Assembly: GCF_014230465.1 (NCBI RefSeq)
Contig: NZ_JAAXCY010000006.1
Span: 310,001-374,000 of the forward strand
Length of the DNA: 64,000 bases
Source: Pseudomonas cremoris
Lineage (GTDB): Bacteria > Pseudomonadota > Gammaproteobacteria > Pseudomonadales > Pseudomonadaceae
Direction: 5' to 3'
Shown here: positions 25,697 to 35,424 of the stretch, in pieces
How positions within the stretch are numbered: the stretch's first letter is position 1
Layout of the letters: the number at the start of each line of letters is the position of its first letter
Translations under genes and position numbers: made by a program
Notes under the pieces: model-generated
The model's database searches: none
What the model was told of the DNA's origin: nothing
The model's input: only the letters and a program-made list of their open reading frames with translations

Positions 25697-26932
25697 ATGG
25701 ACTTCGTGCCTTACGCGGTACCGTTTTTCATCGCCTTGATCGTGGTGGAGCTGCTCGCTGACCGCTGGCGTGGCGAGCGCAACTACCGAGTGGCGGACGC
25801 CATCAACAGCCTCAGCACCGGTGTGTTGTCCACCACCACGGGGCTGTTGACCAAAGGCGTGGGGATTTTGACCTACGCGTTCGCCCTCAAGCACCTGGCG
25901 CTGATCGAGCTGTCGGCCCACAGCGTCTGGACCTGGGTGTTCGCCTTTGTGTTCTACGACTTCTGCTACTACTGGCTGCACCGCATGGGCCACGAGCGCA
26001 ATATCCTCTGGGCCGCGCACTCGGTGCATCACCAGAGCGAGGACTACAACCTCAGCACGGCCCTGCGCCAGACCAGCACCGGCTTCCTGCTGAGCTGGAT
26101 CTTCTATCTGCCGCTGGCCGTACTCGGCGTACCACTGGTGGTATTTATCAGTGTGGCGTCCCTTAACTTGCTGTACCAATTTTGGGTGCACACCCGTCAT
26201 GTGCCAAAGCTCGGTTGGTACGAGTGGTTCTTCGTCACCCCGTCCAATCATCGGGCTCACCATGCACAAAACGCTCTCTACATGGATCGCAACTACGGTG
26301 GGGTGTTCATTATTTGGGACCGGCTGTTCGGCACCTTCCAGGAAGAAGATGACAACGAGCCGGTGATTTTCGGTGTGACAACACCCCTGGCCAGTTGGAA
26401 CCCGCTGTGGGCCAACCTGCAGTTTTATGCACAACTGTGGAGTGATGCGCGCCGTACTGAAAGCGGGTGGGACAAGTTGCGCATCTGGTTCATGCGCACC
26501 GGTTGGCGCCCGGCGGACGTGAAGGCCAAGTACCCGCTGGCCAAACACGATCTGAGTCAGTTTCGTAAATTCGAGGTACCGCTGGACGTGCGCCAGCAGG
26601 TGTACATCGCCCTGCAATTTGCGGCGTATGTAGGCTTTGGTAGCTACCTGATGAATTTCGGCGAGGGGTTGCCCACGGCGGCGCTGGTCCTGGGCTGGAG
26701 TGCGATGGCGTTGGGGCTGTTTACCTTGGGCGTGGCCCTGGAAAATCGCCCGTGGGCGCTCAAGGCAGAGCTGGCGCGCCTGGTGCTGAACGTGCCGCTG
26801 GTATGGCTGGCGCCGCTGGTTGGGCTATGGCCGGCCAGCAACTTGGGCTGGCTGGGCCTGGTGAGTTACAGCTTGCTCAGCGTAATCGGTCTCTACTGCT
26901 GCAGGGACCGGCTTACTCGATTGGCGTCTTAG
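25697..26932 (+). CDS. Sterol desaturase / fatty-acid hydroxylase family protein
   Basis: 411 residues with about seven membrane helices in three groups. The di-iron histidine motifs are present: HRMGH (about 95-99), HSVHH (108-112) and NHRAHHAQN (about 190). The C-terminal 120 residues add two or three more membrane helices beyond the catalytic domain. The family oxidises lipids in the membrane; the substrate here is unknown, and because pseudomonads lack sterols it is probably a fatty-acyl or ether lipid. The last 20 bases overlap the 3' end of the convergent DedA gene. Confidence 0.88.
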   Translation: MDFVPYAVPFFIALIVVELLADRWRGERNYRVADAINSLSTGVLSTTTGLLTKGVGILTYAFALKHLALIELSAHSVWTWVFAFVFYDFCYYWLHRMGHERNILWAAHSVHHQSEDYNLSTALRQTSTGFLLSWIFYLPLAVLGVPLVVFISVASLNLLYQFWVHTRHVPKLGWYEWFFVTPSNHRAHHAQNALYMDRNYGGVFIIWDRLFGTFQEEDDNEPVIFGVTTPLASWNPLWANLQFYAQLWSDARRTESGWDKLRIWFMRTGWRPADVKAKYPLAKHDLSQFRKFEVPLDVRQQVYIALQFAAYVGFGSYLMNFGEGLPTAALVLGWSAMALGLFTLGVALENRPWALKAELARLVLNVPLVWLAPLVGLWPASNLGWLGLVSYSLLSVIGLYCCRDRLTRLAS

Positions 26933-27548
26933 GCGCTTCGACCGGGGCCGGCTCGGCAGCGAGCCGGGCCTTGGCATCGGCACAGGCTTCACGGGCGATG
27001 CGCGCGTTCTTGAAACGGCGGCGCAGCCACAAGCCGAAACCCAGCACCAGCAATGCGCCCAGTACCCACAGTTCGTACTTCTTGACGCTGCCCAGCATGC
27101 CTTCCAGCACCGCGCCGAAGTGGTAGGCCGCAGCGCCCAGTGCCAGCGCCCAGATTGCAGCGCCAATACCGTTGAGGATCAGGTAGCGCAACGGCGGGTA
27201 GCCGGAAAGCCCGATGGCCACGGGCATGACGGTGCGTAACCCGTAGACGAAGCGGAAGCTCAGCACCCAGATATCCGGATGTTTGCGGATATGCTCCAGG
27301 GCCTTGTCGCCCATCAATTGCCAGCGCGGCTTGCGCGCTAGCAGCTTGCGGCCGTGCTTGCGGCCCATGTAATACCAAAGCTGGTCGCCGGCGTAGCTGC
27401 CGAAGAAGGCAACGACCACCACCAGATTGATATCCATGTACCCACGGAACGCCAGGAAGCCTGCGAGAACCAAGATGGTCTCGCCTTCGAAGAACGTGCC
27501 CAGGAAGAGCGCAAAGTAGCCGAAGTCATGCAGAAATTGTTGAAGCAT
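26913..27548 (-). CDS. DedA family membrane protein
   Basis: 211 residues starting MLQQFLHDFGYFALFLGTF; a longer frame upstream lacks a ribosome-binding site and family similarity. DedA hallmarks are E-G-E-T in FFEGETILVLAGFLA, GSYAGDQLWYYMGRKHG and the RFVYGLRTVMPVAIGLSG motif with conserved arginines. The family is linked to undecaprenyl-phosphate or phospholipid flipping and proton-motive-force homeostasis. The C-terminus has a basic segment (LRRRFKNARIAREA) and an Ala/Pro tail, part of which is encoded in the overlap with the sterol-desaturase gene. Confidence 0.9.
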   Translation of the reverse strand: MLQQFLHDFGYFALFLGTFFEGETILVLAGFLAFRGYMDINLVVVVAFFGSYAGDQLWYYMGRKHGRKLLARKPRWQLMGDKALEHIRKHPDIWVLSFRFVYGLRTVMPVAIGLSGYPPLRYLILNGIGAAIWALALGAAAYHFGAVLEGMLGSVKKYELWVLGALLVLGFGLWLRRRFKNARIAREACADAKARLAAEPAPVEAPKTPIE

Positions 27549-27683
27549 GGTCTGGGGTGCTGGCGAAATGAACGCGCAGCCTACGCCTTCGTGAACATTC
27601 ATGAAAGTATCGAGATGTGTCACGAAGTGAACAATTCCTACATAAACGACGAATGCGACTACAGGTCGCATCGGCAAGCACAA

Positions 27684-27701
27684 CTGTCATACCTTCGTCA
27701 T
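27684..27701 (+). promoter_or_regulatory. Candidate Pho box driving hemB-ppk
   Basis: CTGTCAT at 27684-27690, four bases, then TCGTCAT at 27695-27701: two direct repeats with the 11-base period of PhoB sites (7/7 and 5/7 matches to CTGTCAT). A -10-like TATAAC at 27712-27717 lies 10 bases beyond the second repeat, the standard PhoB-activated geometry with no -35 needed. The predicted leader to the hemB start is about 34 bases. Confidence 0.6.
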
Positions 27702-27703
27702 AA

Positions 27704-28771
<1,068 letters not shown>

Positions 28772-28789
28772 CCCTCACAGGAACACTCG

Positions 28790-31012
28790 ATGAATACCGA
28801 AGGACTCACAGACGTTGCCGTAAAAGACGCTCACCCGGTGGTTGAACAAGTCACCGAGACCCCGCCGGAACTGGAGCCCGCCGCGCCTGCCGTGGTGGCC
28901 GAGCCGCCTGTGCCGGCGCCGGTGGCCGCGGTGACCAACCTGGATGACAGCAGCCTGTACATCCACCGCGAGCTGTCCCAACTGCAATTCAACATCCGCG
29001 TGCTGGAGCAGGCGCTGGATGAGTCCTATCCCTTGCTGGAACGGCTGAAATTCCTGCTGATTTTCTCCAGCAACCTGGACGAGTTCTTCGAAATCCGCGT
29101 GGCCGGCCTCAAGAAGCAGATCACCTTCGCCCGTGAACAAGCCGGTGCCGACGGCCTGCAACCGCACCAGGCGCTGGCGCGCATCAGCGAGCTGGTGCAC
29201 GGCCATGTGGACCGCCAGTACGCGATCCTTAACGACATCCTGCTGCCGGAGCTGGAAAAACATCAGGTCCGCTTCATCCGTCGCCGTCACTGGACCACCA
29301 AGATCAAGACCTGGGTGCGCCGTTATTTCCGCGATGAGATTTCTCCGATCATTACACCTATCGGTCTCGACCCGACGCATCCGTTCCCGTTGCTGGTGAA
29401 CAAAAGCCTCAACTTTATCGTCGAGCTGGAAGGTATCGACGCCTTCGGTCGCGATTCCGGCCTGGCGATTATCCCGGCCCCGCGCTTGTTGCCACGGATC
29501 ATCAAGGTACCGGAAGAGGTGGGGGGCGCAGGCGACAATTATGTATTCCTCTCGTCGATGATCCACGCGCACGCCGATGACCTGTTCCAGGGCATGAAGG
29601 TCAAGGGTTGCTACCAGTTCCGACTGACTCGTAACGCCGACCTGGCGCTGGACTCCGAAGACGTCGAAGACTTGGCTCGTGCCCTGCGCGGCGAGCTGTT
29701 TTCGCGTAGATACGGCGATGCGGTGCGCCTTGAGGTGGCCGACACTTGCCCGAAACACCTGTCGGACTACTTGCTCAAGCAGTTCAACCTGGCGGAGTCC
29801 GAGCTGTATCAGGTCAATGGTCCGGTGAACCTGACCCGTCTGTTCAGCATCACTGGCCTGGACAGCCATCCGGAGCTGCAATACACCCCGTTCACCCCGC
29901 AGATCCCGAAACTGCTGCAAAACAGCGAGAACATTTTCAGCGTGGTGAGCAAGCAGGACATCCTGCTGCTGCACCCATTCGAGTCCTTCACCCCGGTGGT
30001 CGACCTGCTGCGCCAGGCCGCCAAGGACCCGCACGTATTGGCCGTACGCCAGACGTTGTACCGTTCTGGCGCCAACTCGGAAATCGTCGATGCCTTGGTC
30101 GACGCTGCGCGTAACGGCAAGGAAGTCACCGCAGTGATCGAACTGCGTGCACGGTTCGACGAAGAGTCCAACCTGCAACTGGCCAGCCGCCTGCAAGCGG
30201 CCGGTGCGGTGGTGATCTACGGCGTGGTCGGCTTCAAGACCCACGCCAAGATGATGCTGATCCTGCGCCGCGAAGCCGGTGAGATCGTGCGCTACGCCCA
30301 CCTGGGTACCGGTAACTACCACGCCGGCAACGCCAAGCTGTACACCGACTACAGCCTGCTGACTTCCGACGACGCGTTGTGTGAAGACGTCGGCAAGCTG
30401 TTCAGCCAGCTGATCGGCATGGGCAAGACCTTGCGCATGAAGAAACTGCTGCACGCGCCGTTCACGCTCAAGAAAGGCATGCTCGACATGATTGCCCGCG
30501 AGACCCAGTTCGCCCTCGACGGCAAGCCGGCGCACATCATCGCCAAGTTCAACTCGTTGACCGATCCGAAGATCATCCGCGCGCTGTACAAGGCCAGCCA
30601 ATCGGGCGTGCGTATCGACCTGGTGGTACGCGGCATGTGCTGCCTGCGTCCGGGCATTGTCGGCGTTTCGCACAATATCCACGTGCGCTCGATCATCGGC
30701 CGCTTCCTGGAGCACACGCGGGTGTTCTACTTCCTCAACGGCGGCGAAGAACAGATGTTCCTCTCCAGCGCCGACTGGATGGAGCGCAACCTCGATAAGC
30801 GCGTAGAAACCTGCTTCCCGGTTGAAGGCAAGAAGCTGATCATGCGGGTCAAGAAGGAGCTGGAAAGCTACCTCACCGACAACACCCACAGCTGGAGCCT
30901 GCAGTCGGACGGCCGCTACGTGCGCAACACGCCAACCGGCAACCAAAACCCGCGCAGCGCGCAGGCGACGTTGTTGGAGCGGTTGGGCAGCCCAATCCTG
31001 ACGGTGAACTAA
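28790..31012 (+). CDS. ppk: Polyphosphate kinase 1
   Basis: Reversibly makes polyphosphate from ATP at the membrane. 740 residues, about 50 more than E. coli; the extra length is an N-terminal Pro/Ala/Glu-rich extension (about 1-55) of low complexity before the conserved [20 protein letters not shown]. Both catalytic histidine regions are present: [14 protein letters not shown] (phosphorylated His) and [20 protein letters not shown]. It is probably co-transcribed with hemB and ends at a REP-flanked terminator shared with ppx. Confidence 0.96.
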   Translation: MNTEGLTDVAVKDAHPVVEQVTETPPELEPAAPAVVAEPPVPAPVAAVTNLDDSSLYIHRELSQLQFNIRVLEQALDESYPLLERLKFLLIFSSNLDEFFEIRVAGLKKQITFAREQAGADGLQPHQALARISELVHGHVDRQYAILNDILLPELEKHQVRFIRRRHWTTKIKTWVRRYFRDEISPIITPIGLDPTHPFPLLVNKSLNFIVELEGIDAFGRDSGLAIIPAPRLLPRIIKVPEEVGGAGDNYVFLSSMIHAHADDLFQGMKVKGCYQFRLTRNADLALDSEDVEDLARALRGELFSRRYGDAVRLEVADTCPKHLSDYLLKQFNLAESELYQVNGPVNLTRLFSITGLDSHPELQYTPFTPQIPKLLQNSENIFSVVSKQDILLLHPFESFTPVVDLLRQAAKDPHVLAVRQTLYRSGANSEIVDALVDAARNGKEVTAVIELRARFDEESNLQLASRLQAAGAVVIYGVVGFKTHAKMMLILRREAGEIVRYAHLGTGNYHAGNAKLYTDYSLLTSDDALCEDVGKLFSQLIGMGKTLRMKKLLHAPFTLKKGMLDMIARETQFALDGKPAHIIAKFNSLTDPKIIRALYKASQSGVRIDLVVRGMCCLRPGIVGVSHNIHVRSIIGRFLEHTRVFYFLNGGEEQMFLSSADWMERNLDKRVETCFPVEGKKLIMRVKKELESYLTDNTHSWSLQSDGRYVRNTPTGNQNPRSAQATLLERLGSPILTVN

Positions 31013-31026
31013 ACCCGCCTCCGATC

Positions 31027-31162
31027 CTGTAGTGAGCGGGCTTGCCCCGCGCTGGGTTGCGCAGCAGCCCTAAAACCAAACGCCGCGTTCTGTCTGACAG
31101 AACGCGGCGTTTTTATTGGGGCTGCTGCGCAACCCAGCGCGGGGCAAGCCCGCTCACTACAG
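31027..31162. repeat. REP pair of the TGTAGTGAGC type with exact 44-base arms enclosing a terminator
   Basis: Left arm 31027-31070 and right arm 31119-31162 are perfect reverse complements over 44 bases, beginning CTGTAGTGAGCGGGCTTGCC. Between them lies a separate terminator hairpin. No mismatch was found in the arms, in contrast to the other REP pairs in the window. Confidence 0.92.
31078..31114. terminator. Bidirectional terminator between convergent ppk and ppx
   Basis: Stem AAACGCCGCGTTCTGT / ACAGAACGCGGCGTTT with a three-base loop, T-run on the right and A-rich sequence on the left; sits inside the loop of the REP pair. Confidence 0.9.
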
Positions 31163-31191
31163 CACGTGTTTTCTGAGTCCTGTAGATCGAG

Positions 31192-32694
31192 TCAGCGCAC
31201 GTTCAGCGTGAACCCCACCCGCGTCAACCATTCCGCTTCCTGGGCAAAATCCGCCTGGGTCAGTTGGTTCTCATCCAGCCAATCTTTCGGGAACACCACG
31301 TCCAGGCTTTCGCCGTTGGCGCGCAGGGTCACCTGGGGCATTTCCTGGGTGCCACGGATGTGGTGGAACAGGATCGCAAAGCGCAGCAGCACGCACAGGC
31401 GAATCAGCTTGATGCCTTCATCACCGAACTCGGCAAACTTGTCCTTGGGGATATTACGGCGATGGCCGCGCACCAGCAGGGCGAGCATCTGTTGGTCTTC
31501 ACGAGAGAAACCCGCCAGGTCGGAGTGCTCGATCAGGTAGGCGCCGTGCTTGTGGTAATGGTAGTGGGCGATATCCAGGCCCACCTCATGCACCTTGGCA
31601 GCCCAGCCCAACAACTCGCGCCACACGCCGTCTTCCAGGTCCCAGTCCTCGGCCACTTGGTCGAACGCGTGCAGGGCTTTGCGCTCAACGCGCGCCGCTT
31701 GTTCCAGGTCAACGTGATAACGCTCCATCAGCGAGCTGAGGGTGCGCTCACGCACGTCTTCGTGGTGATGACGACCCAGCAGGTCATACAGCACGCCTTC
31801 GCGCAGGGCGCCATCACAGTGGTCCATGCGTTGCAGTTCGAGGGCATCGAAGATCGCTTCGAGAATCGCCAGGCCCGCCGGGAAGATAGTGCGACGGTCG
31901 GGCTTGATGCCGTCGAAGTCGATCTTTTCGGCGTCGCCCAGCTTGAACAGCTTGCGCTTGAGCCATGCCAGGCCTTCGGCATTGACCTCGCCGGTGCCAT
32001 GGCCGCCGGCCTTGAGCGCCAGGCCGATGGCACGGATGGTGCCGGAAGAGCCAATGGCTTCATCCCAGGTCAGGCGGTGCAGGGCATGCTCGATGCTCAT
32101 GATCTCCAACCGCGCCGCTGTATAAGCCTGGGCGTAGCGCGCCGGAGTGATCTTGCCGTCCTTGAAATAGCGTTGGGTATAGCTGACGCACCCCATCTGC
32201 AGGCTTTCGCGCAGCAATGGCTCGAATCTTTGCCCGATGATGAATTCGGTACTGCCCCCGCCGATGTCGGCGACCAAGCGCTTGCCGGGCGTGTCGGCCA
32301 GGGTGTGGGACACGCCGAGGTAGATCAGACGCGCTTCTTCACGGCCGGAGATGACTTCCACCGGGTGCCCGAGGATCTCTTCCGCACGGCGGATGAATTC
32401 GCCACGGTTGCGCGCTTCACGCAGGGCGTTGGTACCGACGATTCGTACGGCGCCCAGAGGCATGCCGTTGATCAACTGGGCAAAACGCTTGAGGCAATCG
32501 AGGCCGCGCTGCATGGATTCTTCATTGAGCTGACGCTCATCATCGATGCCGGCAGCCAGTTGTACTTTCTCGCCGAGCCGCTCAAGGATGCGGATTTCGC
32601 CGTTCTGGGCCTTGGCCACGACCATGTGAAAGCTGTTGGAGCCCAGGTCGATGGCGGCGATCAGGGACAGATTCTTGGCTTGGGATTGCGGCAT
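31192..32694 (-). CDS. ppx: Exopolyphosphatase
   Basis: Releases phosphate from the ends of polyphosphate; the Ppx/GppA family also includes pppGpp phosphatases. 500 residues. ASKHA-fold phosphate loops are present: [17 protein letters not shown] near the N-terminus and [16 protein letters not shown] near 140. The C-terminal half carries the HD-like region ([20 protein letters not shown]). The length and pairing with ppk favour Ppx over GppA. In P. aeruginosa trxA and rho follow directly on the other side; here they are about 9.7 kb away. Confidence 0.95.
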   Translation of the reverse strand: MPQSQAKNLSLIAAIDLGSNSFHMVVAKAQNGEIRILERLGEKVQLAAGIDDERQLNEESMQRGLDCLKRFAQLINGMPLGAVRIVGTNALREARNRGEFIRRAEEILGHPVEVISGREEARLIYLGVSHTLADTPGKRLVADIGGGSTEFIIGQRFEPLLRESLQMGCVSYTQRYFKDGKITPARYAQAYTAARLEIMSIEHALHRLTWDEAIGSSGTIRAIGLALKAGGHGTGEVNAEGLAWLKRKLFKLGDAEKIDFDGIKPDRRTIFPAGLAILEAIFDALELQRMDHCDGALREGVLYDLLGRHHHEDVRERTLSSLMERYHVDLEQAARVERKALHAFDQVAEDWDLEDGVWRELLGWAAKVHEVGLDIAHYHYHKHGAYLIEHSDLAGFSREDQQMLALLVRGHRRNIPKDKFAEFGDEGIKLIRLCVLLRFAILFHHIRGTQEMPQVTLRANGESLDVVFPKDWLDENQLTQADFAQEAEWLTRVGFTLNVR

Positions 32695-33192
32695 GGTTTG
32701 GGGGTCTCGGTCGATAACCTGACCATCGTGCCACGATCGACCGCTGGCGCCAACGCGTAGTGCTAGAGGATTTCCACTTGGCGATTGAGTGGGAATAGCC
32801 GGCGCAGGCTGTAGGAATTTTTTATGACGTTTGTATTACAGCTTCAACAGTTGTTGTAGTCCGCATTTTCGGAAGCCTTTAATTCCGGGGTTGATGGTAA
32901 TTTCCTACTTCTTTTTGTATTAATCCACTTGGTGCTTATTGTAATTCGTACATCCATTACCTGCATCGGCAGCGGCGGTTGCTGATCGCTCTTACAAAGA
33001 TTGATATTTTTTCCGGCTTTTTTACTGGGGTGAAGTGTTAATACTTCGGGTCGTCGCTTATGGCGTGGTGTTATTTATTTATCGAATGGGTTCTTAAAGA
33101 GCAGGTTTTTTGGCGGATATGCACCAGGCCGACAGTTAATCTCACTCTTTACTGATTATCGGGTACGTGTTTTCTGTGAGAGGTGATGCTTC
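32695..33192. other. 498-base AT-rich region before the fimbrial operon, no gene seen
   Basis: From about 32810 the sequence is clearly poorer in GC than its surroundings (runs such as GGAATTTTTTATGACG, CTACTTCTTTTTGTATTAAT and GTTATTTATTTATCG). No credible reading frame was found. It should hold the ppx promoter at its left and the promoter of the fimbrial operon at its right, and it looks like a target for an H-NS-type silencer such as MvaT. I saw no clear inverted repeats suggesting an invertible promoter. Confidence 0.6.
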
Positions 33193-33855
33193 ATGAGAAA
33201 TAAAATACCTGCGGTGACGTTTTCCGTGCTTGCGGTGTTCTTCTGCTTGAGCGCCCAGGCGGCGGACTTGAATGTTAAAGGCTATATAGCACCGGCTAGT
33301 TGCAGCTTTACAATCACCAACTCGGTTATCGACTATGGACGAATCGACCCAAATACCTTGAGCCCTACGAGTTATACCAAACTGGGGAAGAAGAGCACCC
33401 CCTATGCGATCCGGTGTGGCAGTACAGCGCACGCTAAAATTGGCGTGAAGGTTGTGGATAACCGTTCGGGCAGTCGAATTGCTGGTCTTATGACTTCGCA
33501 GTTCGGCAGTAGTTATAGGGACAACTACAACTATGGACTGGGTGCCACCGCCAAAGGGCAGAAAATCGGCGGGTATGTTGTGCATTTACGAAACTCGGTT
33601 GCTGACGGCAAGCCTGCTTATGTCATTACAGACGAAGGTTATGGCGGGACTTGGGACCCACGAAGCAGCGAAGCACTGGGTCATACCGCGAATATATCCA
33701 GTTGGCGCACAGGCGCGGCGTTCACACCGGCTCAGGTGAATACCGTGACCGGGAACTTGGAAGTTCAAGCTGTCATTAACAAGACCGCTGAGCTCGATTT
33801 AAGTAATCAGGTAAACCTGGATGGTCAGGCAACGCTGGAGCTTCGTTATCTGTAG
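33193..33855 (+). CDS. DUF1120-type fimbrial subunit, first copy
   Basis: 220 residues. Signal peptide ends LSAQA before ADLNVKGYIAPASCSF. The sequence fits DUF1120, a pilin-like family found in pseudomonad chaperone-usher clusters. The motif PASCSFTITNSVIDYGRI carries the first cysteine of the pilin fold; the second is in PYAIRCGSTA. The C-terminus ANLDGQATLELRYL-like end (hydrophobic alternation, penultimate Tyr) is the usual beta zipper for donor-strand exchange and chaperone binding. It is followed by a close paralogue, so one may be the main shaft subunit. Confidence 0.82.
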   Translation: MRNKIPAVTFSVLAVFFCLSAQAADLNVKGYIAPASCSFTITNSVIDYGRIDPNTLSPTSYTKLGKKSTPYAIRCGSTAHAKIGVKVVDNRSGSRIAGLMTSQFGSSYRDNYNYGLGATAKGQKIGGYVVHLRNSVADGKPAYVITDEGYGGTWDPRSSEALGHTANISSWRTGAAFTPAQVNTVTGNLEVQAVINKTAELDLSNQVNLDGQATLELRYL

Positions 33856-33868
33856 GGCTTCTCCTCTC

Positions 33869-33926
33869 GGACTGTTCTCTAGCTGCGCGGGTACAGGCCA
33901 GCGCCCGTCGGGCTCAGTCCTTTTTT
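33869..33926 (+). terminator. Possible attenuator between the two pilin genes
   Basis: GGACT at 33869 can pair with AGTCC at 33916, enclosing a GC-rich branched region (GCGCCCGTCGGGCTC), and is followed at once by six T residues. It would allow more of the first pilin than of downstream genes. The stem is short, so this is tentative. Confidence 0.35.
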
Positions 33927-33959
33927 CTTAAGCAACCAAATATGAGTAAGGGTGAATAT

Positions 33960-34616
33960 ATGCGTTATAAATCTTGCGTTATAGCAATGACGGGAGTTTG
34001 TGTGGCGCTGTTCGGGGTAACTGCCCAGGCAGCTGATGTTCGTGTGAAAGGAACTATTGCGCCTGCCAGCTGCAGTTTTACTATCACCCAATCTGTTTTT
34101 GATTATGGTCGCATTCAACCGAGCTCATTAAGTGCGACGCAGTATACAAAGTTAGAACGCAAGAGTACCCCGTTTGCCGTTAAGTGTGACGCTGCCACCT
34201 TGGTCAGTATCAGAACGCAAGATAATAGGGCTTCAAGCAAAGTGCCTGGCATGATGCAGGCGGCTTTTAACTCAACTTATAATGATATGTTCAATTACGG
34301 GTTGGGTGTTTCCACTAAGAATGAAAAGATCGGTGGTTATGTCATGCTCATGAGTAACACGGTTGCTGATGGTAAAGCAGTCCGGGTTAATGGGTCGAGC
34401 AACAACGGTGCTACTTGGACGGTCGGAGATGGTGCATTGGCACAGCCGCCACACCTAACCAGTTGGGCTTCATCGGCCAGTACAGCGCCAGTAGCGTTAA
34501 GCACCGTTTCCGGAAACCTGCTGGTACAGGCCGTCATAAACAAGACGTCTGCCTTCAGCGTGGGCAGTGGTATCAGTTTGGATGGCCACGCAACACTTGA
34601 GCTGCGCTATCTCTAA
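33960..34616 (+). CDS. DUF1120-type fimbrial subunit, second copy
   Basis: 218 residues from the ATG at 33960, which has AAGGGTG at the right distance; an ATG 18 bases earlier is in frame but lacks a ribosome-binding site. Signal peptide ends VTAQA before ADVRVKGTIAPASCSF. It aligns over its whole length with the preceding gene (shared ASCSFTIT, DYGRI, LRKSTPFAVKC-like and GHATLELRYL segments), clearly a tandem duplication. Lower-GC codon use than the core genes around it suggests acquisition. Expected to be secreted through the chaperone-usher system encoded next. Confidence 0.82.
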   Translation: MRYKSCVIAMTGVCVALFGVTAQAADVRVKGTIAPASCSFTITQSVFDYGRIQPSSLSATQYTKLERKSTPFAVKCDAATLVSIRTQDNRASSKVPGMMQAAFNSTYNDMFNYGLGVSTKNEKIGGYVMLMSNTVADGKAVRVNGSSNNGATWTVGDGALAQPPHLTSWASSASTAPVALSTVSGNLLVQAVINKTSAFSVGSGISLDGHATLELRYL

Positions 34617-34701
34617 GCAATGATATTGGGTTGGCGCACGTTGATGAATTCGGTTGACGCCTGCGCCGACTTTTTCCAGCTCCGCAACAAAGGAAAACCA
34701 G

Positions 34702-35418
34702 ATGGTCGCTTTTTCACGGCTTAAAACTGCGCTGCTGTTGTCAGTGTTCATCAACTTAGTGTGGTGCGGCTTGGCGTCAGCCGACGGTATGGAGCCTGAA
34801 ACTACTGTCATTGTGCTTAATGAAGCGGATGGCGAAGCGAGTATCAACGTCAAGAACACCGATCCCACCCCGGCGTTACTTCATTCGGCAATCGAAAATA
34901 TTCCAGAAGACGGTGAAACACTGGTTGTCATCACTCCCCCAGTGGCACGTGTCGATGCTGGCGAGCGGCAAATGGTCCGATTCCTTTTAATTGCCGAGGA
35001 ACCCCTTAAAACCCAGCGCCTCAAGCGCGTGACATTTGAAGGTATCCCCCAGGCGCGGCCTAGTTCTGGTGCGACGATTGGTATCAGTCTTCGGCAAAAC
35101 CTGCCGCTGATTCTGCACCCCAAAGACCTTCCGCAGCATAACACGCCCTGGGAATTACTGACGTGGCATCTGCAAGGCACGACCTTGAGCGTGCGTAACG
35201 ACAGCGCTTATGTCGTCCGATTGGCTGATGAGGTGGTGCTGAGTCCTCAGAAGCAGAAGGTCTACCTCCCCCGCACCTACATACTGCCCGGTGAAGCGCT
35301 AAGTGTGCCAATGAGCGCTGCATCGATGAGGGCCACTTCGGTCTCGATTTCTCCCGCGACCGTCTATGGATTCACGGTGGAAAAATACGATGCGCAGATC
35401 GTCGCGCACAAGCCGTGA
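34702..35418 (+). CDS. Periplasmic fimbrial chaperone (PapD-like)
   Basis: 238 residues from the ATG at 34702 (AAGGA seven bases upstream). Signal peptide ends GLASA before DGMEPETTVIVLNEADGE. Two immunoglobulin-like domains. The family motif with the subunit-anchoring arginine region is seen in ARVDAGERQMVRFLLI, and LRQNLPLILHPKDLP corresponds to the conserved strand G1 and following loop. It caps pilin subunits and carries them to the usher. The usher gene starts six bases later. Confidence 0.88.
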   Translation: MVAFSRLKTALLLSVFINLVWCGLASADGMEPETTVIVLNEADGEASINVKNTDPTPALLHSAIENIPEDGETLVVITPPVARVDAGERQMVRFLLIAEEPLKTQRLKRVTFEGIPQARPSSGATIGISLRQNLPLILHPKDLPQHNTPWELLTWHLQGTTLSVRNDSAYVVRLADEVVLSPQKQKVYLPRTYILPGEALSVPMSAASMRATSVSISPATVYGFTVEKYDAQIVAHKP

Positions 35419-35424
35419 CCGACT

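Noticed and set aside
28775..30946. 723-codon open frame opposite ppk
   Set aside because: Shadow of ppk; no family similarity.
33193..34616. Possible invertible fimbrial promoter (fim-switch type)
   Set aside because: No matching inverted repeats were found in the leader and no recombinase gene is nearby.
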